Source: a virus | DNA length: 62,059 nucleotides | Virus record (IMG/VR): IMGVR_UViG_3300008261_000109 | Location: 1 to 62,059 of that record | Direction: 5' to 3' (one strand) | Shown here: positions 33,197-39,904 of the stretch, piece by piece | Position numbering within the stretch: position 1 is the stretch's first letter | Layout: each line of letters opens with the position of its first letter | Program-made: the position numbers and the translations under genes | Notes under the pieces: generated by a model | Databases searched by the model: none | Told to the model about the DNA's origin: nothing | Seen by the model: only the letters and a program-made list of their open reading frames with translations

Positions 33197-33808
33197 ATGA
33201 ATAAAAATCTATATGATATCTTAGGCGTTTCTAAAAATGCAACATTTGAAGAAATTAAAGCCAAATACAAATCTCTTGCTCAACAACATCATCCAGATAA
33301 AGGTGGCGATCCTGAAATATTCAAGGAAATAAAAAACGCCTATGAAGTTTTAAGTGATCCTGTTAACAGGAAAAAATACGACACCACAGGCCACTACGAA
33401 TTTGGTACAAGTCTCCGTGATCAATCTCTAGAACAACTTAGTCGGTTATTTTTCAATTTACTTTCGAACATTAATCCTGATCTTGATGATTTAATACTAA
33501 TTATGAAAAATGAAAGCAGACGAGAAAAAGAAAACATTAATGGTAATATCAATGCTTGTAATGCACAAATGTTTAAATTAAAAAAAATAATCAATAAAAT
33601 TAAAAAGAAAAAAGATGATGGTGAAAATTTGTTAAAAATGTTTGCTGAAAACAAATTAAAAATGCATCAAAATGAGTTACAAAATTTTGTTAGGCAAATA
33701 CAAATAGTTGATAGTGTAATTGAAATACTGGAAGAATACCAATATGGTGATGTGTCAATTTTACTCGAATCATTTGTAAATCCTGAATCTGTTCCTCATA
33801 ACAATTAA
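33197..33808 (+). CDS. J-domain (DnaJ-type) co-chaperone
   Basis: 203 residues. J domain at 1-65: NLYDILGVSKNATFEEIKAK, catalytic HPD at 32-34 (QHHPDKGGD), and IKNAYEVLSDPVNRKKYD. No Gly/Phe, zinc or client-binding region follows; instead a Lys-rich coiled coil to the end. J domains stimulate host DnaK/Hsp70 ATPase. It may divert the host chaperone to replication or head assembly. No clear RBS; transcribed opposite to most genes. Confidence 0.88.
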   Translation: MNKNLYDILGVSKNATFEEIKAKYKSLAQQHHPDKGGDPEIFKEIKNAYEVLSDPVNRKKYDTTGHYEFGTSLRDQSLEQLSRLFFNLLSNINPDLDDLILIMKNESRREKENINGNINACNAQMFKLKKIINKIKKKKDDGENLLKMFAENKLKMHQNELQNFVRQIQIVDSVIEILEEYQYGDVSILLESFVNPESVPHNN

Positions 33809-33884
33809 TGGTGCCCCAACCATGACTCGAACACGGGACCTACTGATTACAAATCAGTTGCTCTACCAACTGAGCTATTAGGGC
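33809..33884 (-). tRNA. tRNA-Thr (anticodon UGU)
   Basis: Cloverleaf on the minus strand: acceptor GCCCTAA/TTGGGGC, D arm GCTC...GAGC, anticodon stem ACTGA/TCAGT with loop TTTGTAA (anticodon TGT), T loop TTCGAGT, and encoded CCA at 33809-33811. It abuts the stop codon of the convergent J-domain gene. Confidence 0.92.
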
Positions 33885-33935
33885 TCTTTTTTGCAACTGC
33901 CATGACAACTGCCATGATATAGTCCTTAAAGAATT

Positions 33936-34005
33936 TGGAGCGGTGGTCTAGATTCGCACTAGATGAGTAAGTTGGACACCTACTCTGGTTCTATACCCCG
34001 ACCGC
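33936..34005 (-). tRNA. Aberrant tRNA-like gene, 70 nt
   Basis: Minus strand. Acceptor halves GCGGTCG and CCACCGC pair with one C-C mismatch, a discriminator T is followed by encoded CCA (33936-33938), and the T arm has a perfect five-base stem TCTAG/CTAGA. The T loop, however, is TGCGAAT rather than TTCGAAT, the D arm is tiny (GGT/ACC), and the middle hairpin is an 8-pair stem GAGTAGGT/ACTTACTC with a five-base loop GTCCA instead of 5 plus 7. A sigma70 promoter ends about 10 bases upstream. It may be a degraded tRNA (a CCA anticodon would be Trp) or a tRNA mimic. Confidence 0.5.
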
Positions 34006-34014
34006 ATATGTAAT

Positions 34015-34043
34015 ACTATAACATTATATAGTGTGATTGTCAA
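34015..34043 (-). promoter_or_regulatory. Sigma70 promoter for the tRNA-like/tRNA-Thr unit
   Basis: TTGACA (34038-34043), 17-base spacer, TATAGT (34015-34020) on the minus strand, overlapping the 3' end of the SprT-like gene. Predicted transcription start falls within a few bases of the tRNA-like 5' end. Confidence 0.68.
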
Positions 34044-34560
34044 CACTTATTTGTGGTATATTTAACCATGCTATTGGTTCTGGCTTGAGTGGTGCATCCG
34101 GATTACGAATATCACTAAACACTTCCCACAATTTTTCTTTGATAGCAAATTTGGTAAACAATCCTGTTGATAATCCAAAAGCTTCAATTTCCCATGGCTC
34201 ATCATAGTAATTTAAGTTTTCTGTAATTTTTTGGCCTCTCCAACGAGTGCCATATTCATTCATTTCATTATAGGCATATTGTTTAACATGAATCATTTCA
34301 TGTGCTAATGTTTCTAGTATATCATGTGAACCTATAACCGGATTCAATTCTATTTGAAATTCTCTAGGTTTATTGCTTTCGTTGTAGTTCAATACATCAG
34401 CATAACCCAAAACATCAAGTTTAGAGTTAAATTTAATCCGAACACATATATTTTCTAACATCTTAGGTGTCATCAATTGTTCAGCATAAAAAATAGCTGC
34501 ACGTTTAACAAATGGTCGAAAACGTTTTTTATCGGGACATCCGATTATACTGAGTTGCAT
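34024..34560 (-). CDS. SprT-like zinc metallopeptidase
   Basis: 178 residues from the ATG with AGGAG upstream; the longer frame to 34599 includes that RBS and is rejected. HExxH zinc site LAHEMIHVKQYA with H87-E88-H91, and a distal acidic/aromatic segment NYYDEPWEIEAFG that may give the third ligand. The family is known for proteolysis of DNA-bound proteins (Spartan/SprT). In the phage it could clear proteins from DNA; inferred. Confidence 0.75.
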   Translation of the reverse strand: MQLSIIGCPDKKRFRPFVKRAAIFYAEQLMTPKMLENICVRIKFNSKLDVLGYADVLNYNESNKPREFQIELNPVIGSHDILETLAHEMIHVKQYAYNEMNEYGTRWRGQKITENLNYYDEPWEIEAFGLSTGLFTKFAIKEKLWEVFSDIRNPDAPLKPEPIAWLNIPQISVDNHTI

Positions 34561-34614
34561 CTGAGGTTTCTCCTGTGAAAACCAACTAACACTTCTCAAA
34601 TATTTAGGTACTAT

Positions 34615-35061
34615 CTACTTTTCACCAGGTGAAATTTGTTCTACTGGTATACCACATTTATTTAAGAAGTCTATGCCGATGGTATCTCGATACGAATTAC
34701 GGTAATATACCTTTTTAATACCAGCGGTATAGACTTGTTTTGCACAATGAATACATGGAGCATGTGTCAGGAACATGGTGGAACCATCTCCAGATTCACT
34801 ACTTTTGGCCAGTTTGGCGATGGCATTAGCTTCTGCATGGATGACTTCATCCTTGGTTTTGGTGATAGTTCCACCATCTTCTAGGTATTCTACCACCTCT
34901 TCACATTCATTGGTCCAGCCTGCAGGCATGCCATTGTAACCAATTGATATAATCCTATCATCTTTGACGATAATAGCACCAACCTGTAATCGTTTTGCGG
35001 ACGATAACTTGGCAAATCTTTCTGCCACATCCATATAAGCGTTAATAAATTTTTGTTTCAT
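34615..35061 (-). CDS. cd: dCMP deaminase (ComEB/T4 gp cd type)
   Basis: 148 residues from MKQKFINAYM; the frame before it runs into tRNA sequence. Zinc and catalytic motifs are HAEANAI (75-81) and PCIHCAK (102-108). Converts dCMP to dUMP for dTTP synthesis. The ATG is six bases from the end of the tRNA gene upstream, so the message may be released by tRNA processing. Confidence 0.92.
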   Translation of the reverse strand: MKQKFINAYMDVAERFAKLSSAKRLQVGAIIVKDDRIISIGYNGMPAGWTNECEEVVEYLEDGGTITKTKDEVIHAEANAIAKLAKSSESGDGSTMFLTHAPCIHCAKQVYTAGIKKVYYRNSYRDTIGIDFLNKCGIPVEQISPGEK

Positions 35062-35066
35062 AGTTT

Positions 35067-35143
35067 TGGTGGGCCTTGTAGGACTCGAACCTACGACCAA
35101 AGGATTATGAGTCCTCTGCTCTAACCAACTGAGCTAAAGGCCC
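35067..35143 (-). tRNA. tRNA with CAU anticodon, probably tRNA-Ile2
   Basis: Cloverleaf on the minus strand: acceptor GGGCCTT/AAGGCCC, D arm GCTC...GAGC, anticodon stem GAGGA/TCCTT with loop CTCATAA (CAT), T stem GTAGG/CCTAC, and encoded CCA at 35067-35069. The segment after the anticodon (CTTTGGTCG) resembles E. coli tRNA-Ile2, whose CAU is modified to lysidine-AU to read AUA. An extra tRNA-Met is the alternative. Confidence 0.85.
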
Positions 35144-35149
35144 CTTTGG

Positions 35150-35323
35150 TTACCAACTCCCGTCATCAATCCATACACGAATTGTTATTGGTAAAAATTC
35201 AATAATATAAGAAGTTGTTACTTCCCAAGCATCATTCTCACTACCTTTACTAAAATCAATTCTCCAATGAAATGGATTTAATTTTAGTGTAATATTACAT
35301 CCAGAATATTTTAACCAATTCAT
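35150..35323 (-). CDS. Small Trp/Ile-rich protein (57 aa)
   Basis: ATG at 35321-35323 overlaps the upstream stop as ATGA; TAA at 35150-35152. Begins MNWLKYSGCNITLKLNPFHW and is beta-rich, aromatic and non-membrane. Located just upstream of the CAU tRNA. No family recognised. Confidence 0.55.
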   Translation of the reverse strand: MNWLKYSGCNITLKLNPFHWRIDFSKGSENDAWEVTTSYIIEFLPITIRVWIDDGSW

Positions 35324-35550
35324 TTTAAAATTTCTGCAATAGGTTCATTAATGTTAAATTGACTACGGATATATTTGTCTTTTAACATTTCTGGAATAAT
35401 TGTATGTGGTTCTTCTAACATAAACGGACAAGGACCTCCCCATTTATTATGGGCCAAAAACGATTTAAATATTTCCAAATCTTTTTTATCTTTTGGATCA
35501 AAAGTTCTTTTTTGATTTTTCGTCAATTGGTAATTTGTAAGAATTGTCAT
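35320..35550 (-). CDS. Small conserved hypothetical protein (76 aa)
   Basis: 76 residues, beginning MTILTNYQLTKNQKRTFDPK and containing HNKWGGPCPFMLEEPHTIIP. Globular and soluble. Overlaps both neighbours by four bases. No motif of known function. Confidence 0.6.
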   Translation of the reverse strand: MTILTNYQLTKNQKRTFDPKDKKDLEIFKSFLAHNKWGGPCPFMLEEPHTIIPEMLKDKYIRSQFNINEPIAEILK

Positions 35551-35741
35551 TTTACATATTCCATACTATCTTTTTTCATATAATGAACTATCTGATTCTT
35601 TTTTGAATCAGGTACTTCTCTAACAACAGCAATAAATTTTTCGCCATCGATTTCTTCGATTGGCCAATTGGAATATGTATAGAAGATATCCGTACCATTT
35701 CTAGCACGAACTTTTTTGAGAATTGATTTCACTTTTTTCAT
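35547..35741 (-). CDS. Small basic hypothetical protein (64 aa)
   Basis: 64 residues from MKKVKSILKKVRARNGTDIF, chosen because a longer start (35780) lies inside the promoter. Basic N-terminus, then a beta-rich part (EKFIAVVREVPDSKKNQIVH). First gene of a unit driven by a perfect sigma70 promoter 11 bases upstream, hence probably early. Confidence 0.6.
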   Translation of the reverse strand: MKKVKSILKKVRARNGTDIFYTYSNWPIEEIDGEKFIAVVREVPDSKKNQIVHYMKKDSMEYVK

Positions 35742-35751
35742 AATATGTACC

Positions 35752-35780
35752 ATTATAACATAGAATAGGGGGTCTGTCAA
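35752..35780 (-). promoter_or_regulatory. Perfect consensus sigma70 promoter
   Basis: TTGACA (35775-35780), 17 bases, TATAAT (35752-35757) on the minus strand. The spacer contains a C-run forming an imperfect hairpin with a G-run just outside the -35. Drives the small genes, CAU tRNA and dCMP deaminase. Confidence 0.82.
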
Positions 35781-35795
35781 GAGCCCCCTACATGT

Positions 35796-35861
35796 TTACC
35801 GACTTTTTGGATAATTCAACTGATCCCATTCCTCATCGGTTACGGGCCACCAGTTCATCAT
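35796..35861 (-). CDS. 21-residue Trp-rich peptide (possible)
   Basis: ATG at 35859-35861 overlaps the Hsp20 stop (ATGATGA) and ends at TAA 35796-35798. The sequence MMNWWPVTDEEWDQLNYPKS is Trp-rich. Coupling to the hsp20 stop suggests translation, but it is very short and may be noise. Confidence 0.35.
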   Translation of the reverse strand: MMNWWPVTDEEWDQLNYPKSR

Positions 35862-36331
35862 ATACTCTTTTCTTTGATGGTAATTCTTTTAATGGTGTCT
35901 TGAGCCTGCACAAGGTTTTCTAACCACACACGCAACATACCATTTACCATTTCGGCTTGACCGATTTCAATCTTGTCAGCCAATGTAAATGAACGTGAAA
36001 AATTACGATTAGCGATTCCTTTAAAGAGGAAATTTTCTTCTTCTTTAAGTTCATCTTCTTTTGCAGAGCCTTTGATGACCAATTTATTACCTTCAAGAGT
36101 TACTTCAATATCAGACTTGGCGAAACCAGCAACTGCCAATTCAATGACATACTTGTTTTTGCTTACTTGTTTGATATTGTATGGGGGATACGATGATACA
36201 TTCTTGGTTACATTTTTGGTTACTTCTTCAATGTCTTTGAAGAATTTATCGTAGCCAACGGTGAATGGATCCAACGTTTTGTGAAAGTCAAATAGACTTG
36301 GTATACCACTTGGTAATAGACTTGTAGTCAT
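35858..36331 (-). CDS. Small heat-shock protein (Hsp20/alpha-crystallin)
   Basis: 157 residues. N-terminal DPFTVGYDKFFKDIEEV, a core alpha-crystallin domain (about 45-140) with YVIELAVAGFAKSDIEVTLE and NRNFSRSFTLADKIE, and the MLRVWLE element (GxLxxxL type). ATP-independent holdase. AAGGAG precedes the ATG. T4-like phages of aquatic bacteria often carry one; inferred to protect phage or host proteins during late infection. Confidence 0.93.
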   Translation of the reverse strand: MTTSLLPSGIPSLFDFHKTLDPFTVGYDKFFKDIEEVTKNVTKNVSSYPPYNIKQVSKNKYVIELAVAGFAKSDIEVTLEGNKLVIKGSAKEDELKEEENFLFKGIANRNFSRSFTLADKIEIGQAEMVNGMLRVWLENLVQAQDTIKRITIKEKSI

Positions 36332-36395
36332 GTTTATGTGCTCCTTAGTTAAGCGAGTTAATCAAAATTATAGGCCCCTGAGGCACCTACATCCA

Positions 36396-36426
36396 TATTT
36401 ATAACACATTTTAATTCAAATGTCAA
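36396..36426 (-). promoter_or_regulatory. Overlapping sigma70 and late promoter for hsp20
   Basis: Minus strand TTGACA (36421-36426), 17-base spacer, TATAAA (36398-36403). The -10 is at the same time the first six bases of an exact late box TATAAATA (36396-36403). One site could serve both host sigma70 and gp55. Confidence 0.7.
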
Positions 36427-36437
36427 TACTTTTGATA

Positions 36438-36851
36438 TTAAAAATTATCTTTTTTAACTTTATTACCAATATTATATTTTGGTATTAATTGCCATTCACT
36501 CTTTTCTTTGTGTGAAAGGATCTTGATTTGTGATAGAAATATTGGTTCTGGTGTTTGTGTGGATTTTTTATCTACCAAAGTTGTTAGACCCCAATCTTCC
36601 AATAAATTAGCAATTGCGTTTCTACGGGAAAGGTCATTCTCACTAATATCGGTTGGTTTGCCATCTAAAGCAAACAATTCTTTAAAATGCACAATGTAAT
36701 ATCTACCTTGCTTGTGTAAAATGTGGCAAGATTGATATAGTATTTTTTCTTTTTTGGAAGCGACTCCAATACGGGTGAGTGTTTCTCTGACTTTTAGGAA
36801 ATCATCTTGTTGATTCAAAGTCACTTCAACTAAATCAGTAATGTTAATCAT
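36438..36851 (-). CDS. regA: RegA translational repressor
   Basis: 137 residues, close to T4 RegA length. Strong resemblance in FLKVRETLTRIGVASKKEK (19-37), LYQSCHILHKQGRYYIVHFKEL (about 39-60), RRNAIANLLEDWGL and WQLIPKYNIGNK. RegA binds early mRNAs near start codons and represses translation. Last gene of the clamp-loader operon, as in T4. Confidence 0.95.
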   Translation of the reverse strand: MINITDLVEVTLNQQDDFLKVRETLTRIGVASKKEKILYQSCHILHKQGRYYIVHFKELFALDGKPTDISENDLSRRNAIANLLEDWGLTTLVDKKSTQTPEPIFLSQIKILSHKEKSEWQLIPKYNIGNKVKKDNF

Positions 36852-37231
36852 ATTCCGCCTTTGTCTGTTTTTCTTTTTATTTCAGCGATCTGTTCATCAG
36901 TAAGAAGTCGTAAAGCCTCTTTGGCTTTCTCATTGGAATAACCAAAATATATCTTTATACATTCTATATTCTTGTCGACCTCTGATTTCTGCCACGGTTG
37001 GAATTTCCGTTTCATTGGTCTGATGGTATTTAGAAGATATTGATATTGAAGGTCTTTTTCTAAACTTGGGTGTTTGTTGAGTTCGTTGACATATAAAACA
37101 CAGTCCATGTGATAGGACAAGGCTCGGTTGATGATATATGAGTTATAATCTTTATAATCCAACTCATCACGAAATACGTTTTTTTTCTTCTCCAGTATAG
37201 ATGGTATAATTTCTTTAAATAAATCTGGCAT
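36848..37231 (-). CDS. 62: Clamp loader small subunit, T4 gp62
   Basis: 127 residues, shorter than T4 gp62 (187), as in many T4-like phages. NVFRDELDYKDYNSYIINRA and ALSYHMDCVLYVNELNKHP are typical, and the C-terminus KEALRLLTDEQIAEIKRKTD matches the family ending. With gp44 it loads the gp45 clamp. Coupled to regA by an ATGA overlap. Confidence 0.9.
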   Translation of the reverse strand: MPDLFKEIIPSILEKKKNVFRDELDYKDYNSYIINRALSYHMDCVLYVNELNKHPSLEKDLQYQYLLNTIRPMKRKFQPWQKSEVDKNIECIKIYFGYSNEKAKEALRLLTDEQIAEIKRKTDKGGI

Positions 37232-37232
37232 C

Positions 37233-37685
37233 TTAATACTCCGATACCGTATACTTCATCATTTCTGTCAATGTGTCATCATCAACTTTTTGAATAGGAG
37301 TAACTGATTCTTGTTCGATGTCAATCAAAACCATATCACGACCATCTTTGGTGTAATAGTTTCTTGTTTTGAATGTTTTTGGATCAACTTTAAATAACCA
37401 ACCAGCATACTTATAATTATGGCGAGCTGCTGGTACCGTGACAAAATATAATTCATCTACGCCACGACATTTGCGTAATTGATTTGGTTTGATTGTGATT
37501 GCTTTTTCTTTGATAAAAGGCACTTGTGTTTTTACTTCAATTGTTTTACCATCACCCATCAAATCTTTTTTACTATCGAAATGATTGAGTGCTTGCTCAA
37601 CAACAACACCTTTTTTGGACAAATAGTTACTAACATATTTCTCACCCATACGGCCGAGAATATCCATCATCTGTGAACGGTCCAT
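37233..37685 (-). CDS. Putative PD-(D/E)XK nuclease between gp44 and gp62
   Basis: 150 residues. GRMGEKYVSNYLSKKG (11-26) is the leading helix with Glu; SKKDLMGDGKTIEVKTQVPF (38-57) gives D41...E50-V-K52, the catalytic D-(D/E)xK pattern; a helix with QLRKCRGVDELYF follows. T4 has no gene at this place. Could act in replication-linked repair or host DNA cutting. Fold call by motif only. Confidence 0.62.
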   Translation of the reverse strand: MDRSQMMDILGRMGEKYVSNYLSKKGVVVEQALNHFDSKKDLMGDGKTIEVKTQVPFIKEKAITIKPNQLRKCRGVDELYFVTVPAARHNYKYAGWLFKVDPKTFKTRNYYTKDGRDMVLIDIEQESVTPIQKVDDDTLTEMMKYTVSEY

Positions 37686-37693
37686 AATTTCTC

Positions 37694-38626
37694 CTATTTA
37701 AAGGAACAATCAACCATGATTTCTGTTAAACAGGCTATCATATTGATTTCGTGGTCAGCCACAAAGGCGGATTGATATTGATACTTGGCGAGAATCAAAA
37801 CTAGTTGTGGTACTGAATCTGGAGTTAATTCTTCGTATAAAGAATCATACAGTTTTCGATACACTTTGATCGGATCATTATCTAAATTGTTAGTGACCCA
37901 TTTACGAGCAGATGAGAAATCTTTTTCTTTGAGAGCTTTGATTAAAGCTTCGAGTTGAATATCAGCAACATTAGAGAGGATACCAGAATCAATGGTACCA
38001 GATACCGAGTATCGTTGCAATTCATTAAGAATTCTACGATGGTCTGGAAAATGTTTTGTAATGACTGCCGCAACGACATCTTTTGAATATTTGATTCCTT
38101 CTTGTAAAAGGATGTTTTCAACCCGCTTAAAAAATTGTGACGCCAGTTTTGGTTTAGAACCGTTGATTTTAAAATCGATAACGGAGCAACGAGAATGAAT
38201 CGGATCGATAATACGATTTTTGAAATTACAGGTGAAGATGAATGAGCAGTTTGATGCAAATTCTTCAATGGCTCCCCGTAAAGCAGGTTGAGTTGAATTA
38301 GGGTTGAGATAATCAGCCTCATCAATGATGACAACTTTTCTGCCGCCCACGAGCGACATTGAAGAAGCATAATTTTTGATTTTGTTACGGAGGACATCAA
38401 TGCCAGACTCATCAGAGCCATTGATGATAATGTAATCGCAACCAATCTCATTACACAATGCTTTAGCAACTGTTGTTTTTCCAACACCTGCCGTACCAGA
38501 TAAAAGAAGATTTGGTATTTCTTTTCTCTTAACGTACTCCTGAAAAGTTTCCTTGATTGCATCCGGAAGAATACATTCTTCAATTGTTTTTGGTCGATAC
38601 TTCTCGACCCATAATAAATGTTCCAT
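37694..38626 (-). CDS. 44: Clamp loader ATPase, T4 gp44
   Basis: 310 residues. VEKYRPKTIEECILP opening, Walker A GTAGVGKT (44-51), Walker B VVIIDEADYLN near 98-108, SRCSVIDF (the SRC motif), and sensor-2 DHRRILNELQRY. AAA+ engine that opens gp45 and places it at primer ends. A long open frame in the same region (37942-38700) is a shadow. The start is preceded by GGGAG. Confidence 0.95.
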   Translation of the reverse strand: MEHLLWVEKYRPKTIEECILPDAIKETFQEYVKRKEIPNLLLSGTAGVGKTTVAKALCNEIGCDYIIINGSDESGIDVLRNKIKNYASSMSLVGGRKVVIIDEADYLNPNSTQPALRGAIEEFASNCSFIFTCNFKNRIIDPIHSRCSVIDFKINGSKPKLASQFFKRVENILLQEGIKYSKDVVAAVITKHFPDHRRILNELQRYSVSGTIDSGILSNVADIQLEALIKALKEKDFSSARKWVTNNLDNDPIKVYRKLYDSLYEELTPDSVPQLVLILAKYQYQSAFVADHEINMIACLTEIMVDCSFK

Positions 38627-38662
38627 TCAAAACTCCCATAATATAATATACAACAACTACAA

Positions 38663-38851
38663 TTATTGCAATTCACCTTGAAGCATACCAACAACTTCAA
38701 TAAAGCTCATATCAACCACCACATTACCTGTGGTGGTATTAATAACAGTAAATTCACCTTCTTCAGTTTTTGAAATAAACACCACAACAACAAAATTAGG
38801 ATTTACGGCAATAGTTTGTTTTGTTTGTGCATCTCTAAAATTTAATAACAT
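38663..38851 (-). CDS. Small beta-rich protein between gp45 and gp44
   Basis: 62 residues from MLLNFRDAQTKQTIAVNPNF, with GGAGAG upstream; the frame extends into gp45 but that start has no RBS. The pattern vNPnfV..v, TVINTTTGNVVVDMSFIEVV weakly resembles FlbD-like barrels. Co-transcribed with the clamp genes. Function unknown. Confidence 0.65.
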   Translation of the reverse strand: MLLNFRDAQTKQTIAVNPNFVVVVFISKTEEGEFTVINTTTGNVVVDMSFIEVVGMLQGELQ

Positions 38852-38852
38852 C

Positions 38853-39524
38853 TTACTCTCCAAATTTAGAATATTTGGCTTCAGTTGCAACAAAATACTG
38901 AATAGCTTGATTCTTATTTTTAAATAAAGAAAGACCTTTGGATGAAATTTCTACATCGTAGGAACCAGGAATCATTTTTAAATTTTCAGTTAAGAAAACC
39001 ATTTTAAATTTTTGGCCATTGCCAGCCGCAACTTGAATTGTATTGGTATCGGCCGATGAATCTTTGACATCACAACTTGTCAAATTAATATCGCCACCAT
39101 CAGATTCCACGACTAGGTTAGGCGACTGTAACACATTCGTGATTTTAATAATAGAATCAAAATCATCTTTGGTAAGAGCGAAAGTGATATCAACTGAAGG
39201 TAGTGTCAATTCTTTATCAGGTGGAATCAAAATGCTTTCTTTTTCTGTTTTGCGATACTTGGTTTTATTACGACCAAAGTTAAAGATAATATTAATATCA
39301 TCAAAATCAATATCTGTATCTTTGCCAATTGAATGAATCGTCAAAAACTTATTTAAATCATACACACAAAAATCTTGTGGAAAAGAATCTTTCAATGTGG
39401 CTTCTGCCAAAACATTTTTTCCGGTAGAAATTGTTTTGATTTTATTGCCAGCTTTGAATTGAATGCCAGAATTTAATTTGGCAAAGTTTTGTAATACTGT
39501 TAGTGTTTCACTTGATAACTTCAT
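38853..39524 (-). CDS. 45: Sliding clamp, T4 gp45
   Basis: 223 residues from MKLSSETLTVLQNFAKLN, with GGAG just upstream. Two-domain clamp fold: INSGIQFKAGNKIKT-type opening strands, VLAEATLKDSFPQDFCVYDL near 37-56, and C-terminal GLSLFKNKNQAIQYFVATEA. Trimeric processivity factor for gp43 and, in T4, an activator of late transcription with gp33/gp55. Confidence 0.94.
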   Translation of the reverse strand: MKLSSETLTVLQNFAKLNSGIQFKAGNKIKTISTGKNVLAEATLKDSFPQDFCVYDLNKFLTIHSIGKDTDIDFDDINIIFNFGRNKTKYRKTEKESILIPPDKELTLPSVDITFALTKDDFDSIIKITNVLQSPNLVVESDGGDINLTSCDVKDSSADTNTIQVAAGNGQKFKMVFLTENLKMIPGSYDVEISSKGLSLFKNKNQAIQYFVATEAKYSKFGE

Positions 39525-39544
39525 TGTTTTCTCCATTATAAAAA

Positions 39545-39904
39545 TTACTGCTTCGAATATATTGTATCATGTTCATACAGAAACATCAAGCAGCACATTG
39601 CGTGTGCCAAGTGATGTTTACCAGATTCAGGATCATTAATTTCTCCTTCTTTCCAAGCCCACAGATGCCTTTGCATTGCATCAAAATACCTACGCTTGGA
39701 ATCTGGTACATACTTCCAATTATCTGGTTCATATTTCTCTGCACCAAACGTAAGTATTTCAACCGTTGCTTTTAGTGCTGCTGGCGGTAATAATCCATAT
39801 TGTAATTTACCGCCATCAAATTTTCGGCCACCAGTGGTTGCATTTTGTGAAGCTCTTACTTCATCAACAATCTTATAACCAAAAGGACCACTCATATCAC
39901 TCAT
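39545..39904 (-). CDS. dATP/dGTP diphosphohydrolase-like domain protein (DUF5664)
   Basis: 119 residues. GGRKFDGGKLQYGLLPPAAL, LTFGAEKYEPDNWKYV and MQRHLWAWKEGEINDPESGK with HHLAHAMCCLMFL follow the helical pattern I associate with DUF5664/PF18909, described as a dATP/dGTP pyrophosphohydrolase N-terminal domain. Acidic and His residues for metal are present. Role would be dNTP pool control. Confidence 0.7.
   Translation of the reverse strand: MSDMSGPFGYKIVDEVRASQNATTGGRKFDGGKLQYGLLPPAALKATVEILTFGAEKYEPDNWKYVPDSKRRYFDAMQRHLWAWKEGEINDPESGKHHLAHAMCCLMFLYEHDTIYSKQ

Noticed and set aside
33891-33925. Direct repeat of AACTGCCATGA
   Set aside because: Only two copies in a short intergenic gap; no further copies seen, so not a repeat array.
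35768-35790. G/C-run hairpin read as a terminator
   Set aside because: It coincides with a perfect sigma70 promoter and has no T run after it on the minus strand.
37942-38700. A 252-codon open frame on the minus strand inside the gp44 region
   Set aside because: It overlaps gp44, whose motifs are unmistakable. The translation is Ser/Leu/Cys-rich without motif or RBS, typical of a shadow frame.
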